The notes: generated from the sequence alone by a model not told the origin. A stretch of DNA of 5,970 nt from Candidatus Omnitrophota bacterium (GCA_029570205.1 JAKQSI010000012.1:1-5970); one strand, 5' to 3'; numbered from the stretch's first letter, positions 1 to 5,208 are shown. Program-made: numbers and translations.

Positions 1-1
1 G

Positions 2-487
2 CTGCTGCGGACCTTTTGCCGATTGCCGACGGTCGGCAAGACCAGGCCGACGCCGGTGGTGTGGACGAACGGATGTTTCGACATTCTTCATCACGGACAT
101 GTGCGGTACTTGCAGGAGATCAAGCGGCGGATCCCCGACTCGATACTGGTCGTTGGCGTCAATTCCGATGAGGCGGTGCAGGAACTGAAAGGTCCTCTTC
201 GACCCGTGATGCGGTTCTCGTGCAGAGCCGGGATTATCGCCAGCATCAAAGGCGTTGATTTGGTAGTTGAAATCGGCATGGACGCAACGGAAGGTCTGGA
301 AACGCTGAGACCGGACATTTATGTGAAAGGTGGTGATTATTCAATCGACACAATCAATCAGGTGGAACGTCGTTTCGTGGAAGGATACGGCGGGAAGGTC
401 CTCCTGATTCCGAGTGACATGGACATGTCGTCATCGAAGATCATCCGGGCAATGCAAGGCAGAGAGAACCCCATAAGCAGTACATGA
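2..487 (+). CDS. RfaE2/HldE-C-like nucleotidyltransferase (probably 5'-partial)
   Basis: This resembles the cytidylyltransferase-fold enzyme that transfers AMP to D-glycero-beta-D-manno-heptose 1-phosphate to give ADP-heptose, a cytoplasmic step in LPS core synthesis. Seen: a TNGCFDILHHGH block containing the nucleotide-binding HxGH signature, then VGVNSDE, a KGPLRPV segment, CRAGIIAS, RPDIYVKGGDYS and a C-terminal MSSSKIIRAM comparable to the ISSTxII motif of the superfamily. The frame is open to the left edge with no in-frame ATG; the only visible start is a TTG at 23 with poor ribosome-binding context, so the true start probably lies outside the window. Divergent points are the SSSK in place of the usual STT-like motif, and the segment after RPV, which lacks the usual acidic stretch. 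The fold is secure. The substrate is not: another sugar-phosphate or polyol-phosphate nucleotidyltransferase is possible. It may be a host gene beside an integration site or a phage cargo gene. Confidence 0.82.
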   Translation: MLRTFCRLPTVGKTRPTPVVWTNGCFDILHHGHVRYLQEIKRRIPDSILVVGVNSDEAVQELKGPLRPVMRFSCRAGIIASIKGVDLVVEIGMDATEGLETLRPDIYVKGGDYSIDTINQVERRFVEGYGGKVLLIPSDMDMSSSKIIRAMQGRENPISST

Positions 488-530
488 GGCCGGGAGGTTG
501 CCTTCCTCCCCTTTCAGCGATCTCCCGGCC
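488..530 (+). promoter_or_regulatory. Intergenic stem-loop H1 (GGCCGGGAG / CTCCCGGCC)
   Basis: A perfect 9-bp inverted repeat, arms 488-496 and 522-530, extended by one G.T pair (497/521), encloses a 23-nt pyrimidine-rich loop that includes CCTCCC. The left arm starts directly after the TGA of the upstream gene (485-487) and the right arm ends 33 nt before the excisionase-like start. No proper T run follows, so it is not a textbook intrinsic terminator. An alternative 6-bp pairing, GGGAGG (492-497) with CCTCCC (505-510), would exclude the outer stem. The arms match those of H3 at 3699-3744 closely. Confidence 0.6.
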
Positions 531-563
531 AACCTTTCATGCAATTTCAGACGGTGAAAAGGA

Positions 564-875
564 ATGAATCTGGAACCTTTACTCACGACACAAGAAGTGG
601 CAGAGCAGTTGAAGCTCAGTTTGAAGACCGTGCGCGGCTTGAGAGCGAAGGGATTGGTCCCACTGGATTTCGGAGGGAATTTCCGCTATCGCGCGAAGGA
701 CGTCGCGGCGTATATTGAGCAGTGTGCGGAGGCCGCGAAAAGAGAAGCGGGACTTGGCCTGAATATCCCACCGTTCCCCCATCCGCTCGAACGGGTTGCC
801 GAAGGGACTGACAAAGTGTTACCCTTCCGGGAACTCAAGAACGAAAGGGAGGATCGAAATGTCGTGGGTCGCTAA
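564..875 (+). CDS. Excisionase-like small HTH DNA-binding protein
   Basis: A 103-residue protein with an N-terminal helix-turn-helix of the excisionase/MerR-like HTH_17 type: residues about 6-53 contain LTTQEVAEQLKLSLKTVRGL, then a short wing (GGNFRYR) and KDVAAYIEQ. Family members bind DNA as accessory factors, and next to an integrase they typically direct excision, so recombination directionality factor is the natural inference. The remaining half (about residues 55-103) is a charged tail with no recognised domain, making the protein longer than typical 50-70-residue Xis proteins. The ATG at 564 is preceded closely by GAAAAGGA. The 3' end overlaps the integrase start by 17 nt and carries the integrase ribosome-binding site, implying coupled expression. 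It could instead be a transcriptional regulator of the element. Confidence 0.85.
   Translation: MNLEPLLTTQEVAEQLKLSLKTVRGLRAKGLVPLDFGGNFRYRAKDVAAYIEQCAEAAKREAGLGLNIPPFPHPLERVAEGTDKVLPFRELKNEREDRNVVGR
847..852 (+). promoter_or_regulatory. Ribosome-binding site deciding the integrase start
   Basis: GGGAGG lies 6 nt before the ATG at 859, inside the end of the excisionase-like gene. It favours this start over a possible upstream start at 796, which would add 21 residues of unrelated composition. Confidence 0.7.
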
Positions 876-2082
876 ACGGACGGAACGCGGTACTTGGGTT
901 TATCGATGGACAGAAGGCGGGAAAACGTATCAACGCACCATGCCTAAATCCATACGCACGAAGCGGGATGCAGAGCGCGTACAACGGGCGTGGGATGAGC
1001 AGCGCGAAGACCATGCAAAGAAGCATCGGTCCGGTGTGCCGTGGACCATTGATCGGGCATACGAGGAAGTTGCGAAATCGAATCTCTCTCCCAGATATCA
1101 GCGCGAGCGAGATCGGTATGTGTCGAACCTCAAGGCTTTTTTTGGGGATACTCCACTGGCACAAATCAATGTGGGGGCAATCAAGCGATGGGTAGTCTGG
1201 TGTCTGGAACGACCGGGACGCGCAGCGGCGAAGGTCCGGAATTCGACGATCCGACATGAATACTACACCCTCTCGCAACTGTTCCAGGCCGCTGTCGAGA
1301 ACGGGGCACTGGTTGAGAATCCATGCAAACGGATCACGCTCAAGAAGATTCTCCCTGATGACACACGGCGGCGGGAACGAGTTCTGTCGCCCGATGAAAT
1401 ACAGAGACTCGTCGATCACTCACAGGGCCATGTCCGGTTATACATCGTCGTTGCATGGGCAACGGCTGGACGGATGAGCGAGATTCTGCAACTGGAGTGG
1501 CGGGACATTGATGTGGGGGCCGGAACCATCACGTTCCGGCATGAACCGCCGGAACGACGCACCAAGAACAGGAAGACAAGGACGGTTCGAATTGCCCGGC
1601 AATTTACGGAATTTATTGCGAGTCAGCCCCGCGTGGAAGATTCCCCGTGGGTTTTCTCGCACCCTGACGGATCGAGGATTCTAAACGTGAAGGGTGGTAT
1701 TCGACTTGCTACGAAGAGGGCGGGACTTGAAGGCGTGACCTCGCACACGATCCGCCATTCCGTCAACTCGGCCCTACTTGCCGGCGGCTTCTCGCAGACA
1801 GTGGTCCGGGATCATGTAGGGCATTCGGATTTTCGGATGACGTCGCATTACGCACATAGCCTGGACGAGGAACGGGCAAGGGCTGCCGAACACCTCGCAG
1901 CGGTGTGCCCCGATGCAGAAGAATCAAAAGACTCGTGCCCAAACTCGTGCCCAAACGATGAATTGATCGAAAAAATAGACAAGATTCTCGCAAGGCCGGA
2001 AGTTGTAAGTATAATGGAAATCGTCCAAGATTATTCATCAAATCCGCGCGAACCAGCAGTCTCTAGGCATGGCATGGTTTGA
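859..2082 (+). CDS. int: Tyrosine recombinase / phage integrase
   Basis: A 407-residue site-specific recombinase that would cut and rejoin attachment sites through a phosphotyrosine intermediate. The N-terminal 45 or so residues (WVAKRTERGTWVYRW...) look like an arm-type DNA-binding domain. Residues about 63-165 form a SAM-like core-binding domain, and about 175-345 the catalytic domain. Visible active-site candidates are Arg205 (TAGRMSEI), Lys236 (RRTKNRKTR), His296 and Arg299 (HTIRH), His322 (VGHSDF) and nucleophile Tyr331 (SHYAH), so the full R-K-HxxR-H-Y set is present and the enzyme is probably active. The tail after the catalytic domain is unusual: it holds a duplicated SCPN motif from a 12-bp tandem repeat, followed by a predicted helical stretch. 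The gene overlaps the excisionase-like gene by 17 nt and lies on the same strand. Length is normal for phage integrases. Confidence 0.96.
   Translation: MSWVAKRTERGTWVYRWTEGGKTYQRTMPKSIRTKRDAERVQRAWDEQREDHAKKHRSGVPWTIDRAYEEVAKSNLSPRYQRERDRYVSNLKAFFGDTPLAQINVGAIKRWVVWCLERPGRAAAKVRNSTIRHEYYTLSQLFQAAVENGALVENPCKRITLKKILPDDTRRRERVLSPDEIQRLVDHSQGHVRLYIVVAWATAGRMSEILQLEWRDIDVGAGTITFRHEPPERRTKNRKTRTVRIARQFTEFIASQPRVEDSPWVFSHPDGSRILNVKGGIRLATKRAGLEGVTSHTIRHSVNSALLAGGFSQTVVRDHVGHSDFRMTSHYAHSLDEERARAAEHLAAVCPDAEESKDSCPNSCPNDELIEKIDKILARPEVVSIMEIVQDYSSNPREPAVSRHGMV
1931..1954 (+). repeat. Perfect 12-bp tandem duplication in the integrase 3' end
   Basis: ACTCGTGCCCAA occurs twice back to back (1931-1942 and 1943-1954). 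The repeat is in frame and gives SCPNSCPN downstream of the catalytic tyrosine. It could be simple slippage, a small Cys-containing motif, or a DNA site read by a recombination protein. Confidence 0.9.
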
Positions 2083-2113
2083 TCGAGATTAGAACCGAAA
2101 GGTGGTGATTGGG

Positions 2114-2149
2114 ATGTGCAAGAAAAAGGGTGGACGAAAGGGTAAATAA
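2114..2149 (+). CDS. Possible 11-residue basic peptide (MCKKKGGRKGK)
   Basis: A short ORF in the gap between integrase and ATP-grasp gene. An SD-like AAAGGTGG (2098-2105) lies 8 nt before the ATG, and the TAA ends 10 nt before the left arm of hairpin H2. Six of eleven residues are Lys or Arg and three are Gly, with one Cys. No function can be assigned. Placed between a ribosome-binding site and a strong hairpin, it could be a leader peptide whose translation affects H2, a tiny phage protein, or chance. Such a short ORF has little statistical support; the main evidence is SD spacing and position. Confidence 0.3.
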   Translation: MCKKKGGRKGK

Positions 2150-2159
2150 TTCATACCTT

Positions 2160-2209
2160 GAGTCGGGAGAGCGTTCTTTGGATTACCCACCCCCATGCTC
2201 TCCCGACTC
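2160..2209 (+). promoter_or_regulatory. Intergenic stem-loop H2 (perfect 13-bp inverted repeat)
   Basis: GAGTCGGGAGAGC (2160-2172) pairs perfectly with GCTCTCCCGACTC (2197-2209) around a 24-nt loop that includes ACCCACCCCC. No T run follows. The right arm ends 26 nt before the ATG at 2236. It keeps the CGGGAG/CTCCCG core of H1 and H3 but has different outer pairs. It may be a terminator for the integrase block, a 5'-leader structure, an RNase III-type processing site, or a DNA operator made of inverted half-sites. Confidence 0.65.
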
Positions 2210-2235
2210 CTCGAAACAGAGGAAAGGAAATACCT

Positions 2236-3048
2236 ATGTCAAACCTCAAACATGTCTCATTCCCGTACCGATGCATAGGTAAATCGGATGAACAAATTGT
2301 GGATCGGGATGTTGAGCCTACCAGTATGCTGTATTGGCTACCGATTGTCGAAACATTATATGGAATCAGAGTACCGAAAACAGTCCTTGTTCCGGTTGAC
2401 CCCCTGGAGTGTTTCCAGTGTTTGGACGGAAATGTTGACCCGTTTCGCGACTCGGAGGTTGGGACCAATTGTGAGTTGATGGGGTACCCCGTCTTTGTTA
2501 GGACCGATCTATTCTCTGGAAAACACTCTTGGTCCAACACTTGTTTCGTTGAGGATCGAGGTAGTTTAATGCCAAACCTCTTCAGGCTCCTCGATGAATC
2601 TGCTATGCGTGACCTGGAAGTGAATGCGATAGCTATACGCGAATACATTCCGATGGCGACTCTATTCTATGCGTTTTATGGGAAGATGCCGGTCAACCCG
2701 GAAATCCGGTTCTTTGCGCGGGACGGCAAAATTGAGTGCCAGCACTGGTACTGGATTCCCGACGCGATCAAGAAATCCGGTGCGCCGGTATTCGATCTTG
2801 CCGGGTCGCAGATAACGGAATCCGAATGGACGCACCGCCTTGATTTCGCTCGACAATCCATGGGAACGGATGAAAAGGAATTATTGAAGATTGAACTCCT
2901 CAACACAATGGCAACTGTAATTGCCGCGCAATTCGAAGGCTATTGGTCCATCGACTTCTGTTTGTCCAAAACAGAAGGCTGGGTTCTGATCGACATGGCG
3001 GAAGGCGATAAATCCTGGCATCCAGACGATTGCGAGTTCAAGCGATGA
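2236..3048 (+). CDS. ATP-grasp domain protein of phage type
   Basis: A 270-residue protein that appears to belong to the ATP-grasp superfamily, whose members join a carboxylate to an amine or similar nucleophile through an acyl-phosphate. Visible landmarks are PVFVRTD with GKHSW (Arg89, Lys96), expected around the nucleotide-binding loops; EIRFFARDGKIE (from Glu156), resembling the E-R-F-DGK strand of phage ATP-grasp proteins; and a C-terminal SIDFCLSKTEGWVLIDMAEGDKSWH (Asp240, Asp253) in the place of the metal-binding acidic residues. The family link rests on these motifs only; the substrate is unknown. The ATG at 2236 is preferred because GAGGAAAGGAAA lies just upstream; an alternative TTG at 2158 would put hairpin H2 inside the coding region. 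The stop overlaps the next start as ATGA, so expression is probably coupled. There is no signal peptide, so a cytoplasmic location is expected. Confidence 0.75.
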   Translation: MSNLKHVSFPYRCIGKSDEQIVDRDVEPTSMLYWLPIVETLYGIRVPKTVLVPVDPLECFQCLDGNVDPFRDSEVGTNCELMGYPVFVRTDLFSGKHSWSNTCFVEDRGSLMPNLFRLLDESAMRDLEVNAIAIREYIPMATLFYAFYGKMPVNPEIRFFARDGKIECQHWYWIPDAIKKSGAPVFDLAGSQITESEWTHRLDFARQSMGTDEKELLKIELLNTMATVIAAQFEGYWSIDFCLSKTEGWVLIDMAEGDKSWHPDDCEFKR

Positions 3049-3374
3049 GAGAACAGATCCCTTCATACATGATGCGCCAGCTTGCCGCCAAGTACCAGAA
3101 GCCGGAATCGGAGATTCAGGACATGGCCGACACCCTGGCCCAGCGGTCCCAAAGACCGGCCTCGGTCCTACTTCATATTAACAGGGATGTCGCGATCCGC
3201 TGGTGGGAATCCGTGAAAGGAGGTAATCGCCGTGACAAAAGTAATCGCGGTTTTACTGGCAGTGCTCAAAATAGCCGGTCCGTTCCTGGAGTGGATCACA
3301 AGTCCGATCCGGCGGAGAAAGTCCATTCTGGAGCAGCTCGAGAAAGACAAAAAAGAAATCCTGCACAAGGTTGA
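3045..3374 (+). CDS. Small hypothetical protein with an overprinted 3' half
   Basis: The ATG at 3045 overlaps the stop of the ATP-grasp gene (ATGA), a usual sign of translational coupling. The first 62 or so residues look like a real, mostly helical protein (REQIPSYMMRQLAAKYQK..., then DVAIRWWESVKGG), with codons such as GCC, CTG, CAG and AAG. From the point where the next gene's ribosome-binding site is crossed (3216-3224) the composition changes to a hydrophilic R/S/N/G-rich tail with poorer codons (AGT, AAT, AGA, CAA). That tail overlaps the next gene by 143 nt in another frame. The N-terminal half is probably real and the tail is either an overprinted extension or readthrough after loss of an earlier stop. 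No family is recognised. Confidence 0.55.
   Translation: MREQIPSYMMRQLAAKYQKPESEIQDMADTLAQRSQRPASVLLHINRDVAIRWWESVKGGNRRDKSNRGFTGSAQNSRSVPGVDHKSDPAEKVHSGAARERQKRNPAQG
3216..3224 (+). promoter_or_regulatory. Near-ideal Shine-Dalgarno for the GTG start at 3232
   Basis: AAAGGAGGT sits 7 nt before the GTG. An in-frame TGA at 3214-3216 closes that frame upstream, so the GTG is the practical start. The site lies inside the overlapping upstream reading frame. Confidence 0.85.
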
Positions 3375-3447
3375 GGATCTGACCTCCACGGACAAGACTG
3401 ACCGGGACAAGGCTCGCAAGGAATTGCTCAAGGAGATCCGCGAATGA
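3232..3447 (+). CDS. Short membrane-anchored coiled-coil protein, candidate inner-membrane spanin
   Basis: A 71-residue protein: an N-terminal hydrophobic segment (about residues 3-22, KVIAVLLAVLKIAGPFLEWI), a basic RRRK, then a highly charged, probably coiled-coil helix (about 28-70). It starts at GTG with a very strong ribosome-binding site, and its stop overlaps the next gene's start as ATGA. A small membrane protein with a coiled coil directly followed by a small lipoprotein is the layout of phage Rz/Rz1-type spanins, which join inner and outer membranes during lysis. Two points weaken this: it is shorter than typical i-spanins, and RRRK after the hydrophobic segment suggests, by the positive-inside rule, that the C-terminus could be cytoplasmic. 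A holin-associated or other small phage membrane protein is the alternative. Confidence 0.75.
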   Translation: MTKVIAVLLAVLKIAGPFLEWITSPIRRRKSILEQLEKDKKEILHKVEDLTSTDKTDRDKARKELLKEIRE

Positions 3448-3680
3448 AACTGACCCTGTGTGCCCTCATCCTGGCCGTGCTTTTGCTCAGTTGCGCCACC
3501 GCCTCCAACGTTGGCAACGTCCCGGAACTGCCCGGCGACCTGAGCCTGACGGCACCGCCGGAATATCCGGGCTATTTGCTGATCGCCCCGGAGGACCTGA
3601 AGAGCATCCTGACACGGATGCAAGATGCGGAGACAAAGAACGAACGGATCTACGAAGATAAAGGGGACGCGATCCCCTAG
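3444..3680 (+). CDS. Small lipoprotein, candidate outer-membrane spanin (Rz1-like)
   Basis: A 78-residue protein with a clear lipoprotein signal peptide: MK, a hydrophobic stretch LTLCALILAVL, and the lipobox LLSC with the lipidated Cys at position 17. Ala at +2 carries no inner-membrane retention signal, so outer-membrane anchoring is expected in a Gram-negative host. The mature part has a proline-containing stretch (PELPG, APPEYPG) and a charged C-terminal helix (EDLKSILTRMQDAETKNERIYED). The ATG lies in an ATGA overlap with the preceding membrane protein, with AAGGAG a few bases upstream. Pairing with that gene and the lytic enzyme further downstream supports an o-spanin role, but the assignment rests on architecture, not on a recognised sequence family. 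Confidence 0.78.
   Translation: MKLTLCALILAVLLLSCATASNVGNVPELPGDLSLTAPPEYPGYLLIAPEDLKSILTRMQDAETKNERIYEDKGDAIP
3662..3678 (+). other. Small hairpin over the lipoprotein stop codon
   Basis: AGGGGA (3662-3667) and TCCCCT (3673-3678) form a perfect 6-bp stem with a 5-nt loop. It ends inside the TAG stop at 3678-3680 and lies 20 nt before terminator H3, with which its second arm could compete. Confidence 0.45.
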
Positions 3681-3698
3681 AGACTCCCCTTTCATGTC

Positions 3699-3754
3699 GG
3701 GCCGGGGGATTCTCCTCCGCTCCTCTACTCAAATCTCCCGGCCCATATTTTTTT
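3699..3754 (+). terminator. Stem-loop H3 with T run, probable intrinsic terminator
   Basis: GGGCCGGGGGAT (3699-3710) pairs with ATCTCCCGGCCC (3733-3744) over 12 bp with one G.T pair, around a 22-nt loop rich in C and T that includes CCTCC. A run of seven T follows at 3748-3754 after a 3-nt gap. This fits a rho-independent terminator for the block ending with the lipoprotein, although the loop is much longer than usual. The right arm ends 22 nt before the methyltransferase ATG, so it may also act in that gene's leader. Confidence 0.65.
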
Positions 3755-3766
3755 CAGGTTTGGCCT

Positions 3767-5155
3767 ATGGTAATCGACTTCCATTGTGGGCATAGCGTTG
3801 ACGTTCTGGGAGGTTTCCCGGAGAACCATTTTCACCTATGCGTGACCAGTCCGCCCTACTGGTGCTTGCGTTCGTACAAAACGGATCCCCAGGTATGGGG
3901 TGGCGATCCATTATGCGAGCATGAGTGGACGGAACAACGCGGCCCGATCACAACACGATGGGCCGATGGAACCAAGGCCAAGTTCTCCGACCTGGACAGG
4001 GCCAATGCCAAGCGCGTTCGCGAACCGGTTAGCTACGGGGACATGTGTTCGAAATGCGGTGCGTGGCGCGGTGAGTTGGGGCATGAAAGGAGACCGGACC
4101 AGTACATTGAACATTTGGCGGAAGTTTTCGCAGCAGTCCGCCGCGTCCTCCGGAAAGACGGCTCGCTCTGGATTGTGATCGGGGATACTTATGCGAGCGG
4201 AAAAGGGCGCTGTAACCCGGAAATCCGCGCGAGGAACTCCATGCACGTAAAGGCATACAGAGAAGGCGGAGTCCCGGCATTTTCTCAGAACAGATCGGAT
4301 CTCACCGCGTCCGGTCTCAAACCCAAGGAACTGGCGGGGATTCCATGGCGTCTCGCATTCCGGCTCCAGGCACAGGGCTGGTGGTGGCGGTCCGTAGATA
4401 TCTGGCATAAGCCGAATGGTATGCCATATCAGGGGAAGGACCGGACCTCGTGCGCCCACGAATATGTGCTCATGTTCACGAAATCAAAGAAGAACTATTG
4501 GGACGTGGAAGCCACCCGGGAGCCGCTCGCGCCAGACTCCTTGGCCCGATCCATGCGTCGAAAGGGAAACGGAAAATATTACGGCTCCACTCCCCATGAA
4601 ATCGGCAACATTGCGAGAGGCGAGAATTACGGCCCGGACGGGAATCCAGAGAAAATCTGTAATCCGTTGGGGCGGCAGATGCGGAGCGTTCGGACCGTGG
4701 CGAATCGTGGAACGAGACGCAAACATTTCGCGGTGTATCCGGTGAAGCTGATTGAACCCTACATTCTCTCTGGCACTTCCGAGCGCGGATGCTGCCCGGA
4801 ATGTGGTGCACCGTGGGCGCGGATCATTGAATGGCACGATTATCCCGATGATCCCGCCATACGCGGCGGGAGTTACCAGCAATCAACGCACAACCGAATG
4901 CACGAACTGTCCAAGCGCAAGGGAGAACCAAAGGGGCGCAAGTTTCCTGTCCTGATGGGTTGGCAGCCTTCATGCAGGTGTAACGCCGGCGATCCCGTGC
5001 CCTGCCGTGTTCTCGACCCGTTCGCGGGATCCGGCACGACCGGCATTGTATGCGAGCGATTCAATCGAGACGCCGTGCTGATTGACCTGAACCCGGACTT
5101 TGTTGCTATTGCGCGGGAACGGATCCACGCGGAGGGTCATCCTCTCTTTATCTGA
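3767..5155 (+). CDS. Beta-class DNA methyltransferase (N4-cytosine or N6-adenine), orphan
   Basis: A 462-residue SAM-dependent DNA amino-methyltransferase. Catalytic motif IV is TSPPYW (Ser28-Pro-Pro-Tyr31) near the N-terminus. The SAM-binding motif DPFAGSGTTG (417-426) is near the C-terminus, followed by VLIDLNPDFVAIARERI. The order catalytic-then-SAM-binding is that of the beta class; SPPY is most common in N4-cytosine enzymes but also occurs in N6-adenine ones. It is longer than typical members (about 300-350). The extra length includes possible zinc-binding modules: Cys50/His52 with Cys94-x-x-Cys97, and Cys343-x-x-Cys346 with Cys403/Cys405. The central region (about 200-330) presumably contains target recognition. 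No restriction endonuclease lies beside it, so self-protection against host restriction or a regulatory role is inferred. The ribosome-binding site is weak (CAGG, 3756-3759), and the gene directly follows hairpin H3. Confidence 0.94.
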   Translation: MVIDFHCGHSVDVLGGFPENHFHLCVTSPPYWCLRSYKTDPQVWGGDPLCEHEWTEQRGPITTRWADGTKAKFSDLDRANAKRVREPVSYGDMCSKCGAWRGELGHERRPDQYIEHLAEVFAAVRRVLRKDGSLWIVIGDTYASGKGRCNPEIRARNSMHVKAYREGGVPAFSQNRSDLTASGLKPKELAGIPWRLAFRLQAQGWWWRSVDIWHKPNGMPYQGKDRTSCAHEYVLMFTKSKKNYWDVEATREPLAPDSLARSMRRKGNGKYYGSTPHEIGNIARGENYGPDGNPEKICNPLGRQMRSVRTVANRGTRRKHFAVYPVKLIEPYILSGTSERGCCPECGAPWARIIEWHDYPDDPAIRGGSYQQSTHNRMHELSKRKGEPKGRKFPVLMGWQPSCRCNAGDPVPCRVLDPFAGSGTTGIVCERFNRDAVLIDLNPDFVAIARERIHAEGHPLFI

Positions 5156-5208
5156 ATCCTACATCCCTCGTTGAAACTCCGTATCACCGGTGCTATTGAG
5201 CGAATGCC

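Noticed and set aside
480-563. Possible attachment site or tRNA at the left boundary of the integration module
   Set aside because: No tRNA-like cloverleaf and no second copy of a core repeat are visible in the window; the stretch is explained by hairpin H1.
835-1419. Long minus-strand open frame opposite the integrase
   Set aside because: It lies fully antisense to a strongly supported recombinase and its translation has no recognisable domain or start context.
2010-2015. Perfect TATAAT within the integrase 3' end, a possible promoter for the ATP-grasp block
   Set aside because: No convincing -35 element at suitable spacing; a single hexamer in coding sequence is weak evidence.
325-2110. 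14-nt identical segment GAAAGGTGGTGATT at 325-338 and 2097-2110, considered as attachment-site repeats
   Set aside because: The first copy encodes the conserved KGGD of the nucleotidyltransferase and the second overlaps an SD-like site; both contain ordinary purine-rich motifs and chance is a fair explanation.
2160-2209. Integron attC-like recombination sites as an explanation for the three hairpins
   Set aside because: No GTTRRRY-type core sites or paired L/R boxes are present, and the integrase is of the phage type.
2151-2648. Minus-strand open frame opposite the ATP-grasp gene and hairpin H2
   Set aside because: Shadow of the + strand gene; composition is Ser/Arg-rich and it would run through the inverted repeat.
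3168-3695. Minus-strand 175-codon open frame opposite the candidate lysis pair
   Set aside because: The + strand pair has lipobox, ATGA overlap and a strong ribosome-binding site; the opposite frame has no comparable support.
3911-4459. Minus-strand 182-codon open frame opposite the methyltransferase
   Set aside because: Antisense to a gene with intact catalytic and SAM motifs; no supported start or domain.
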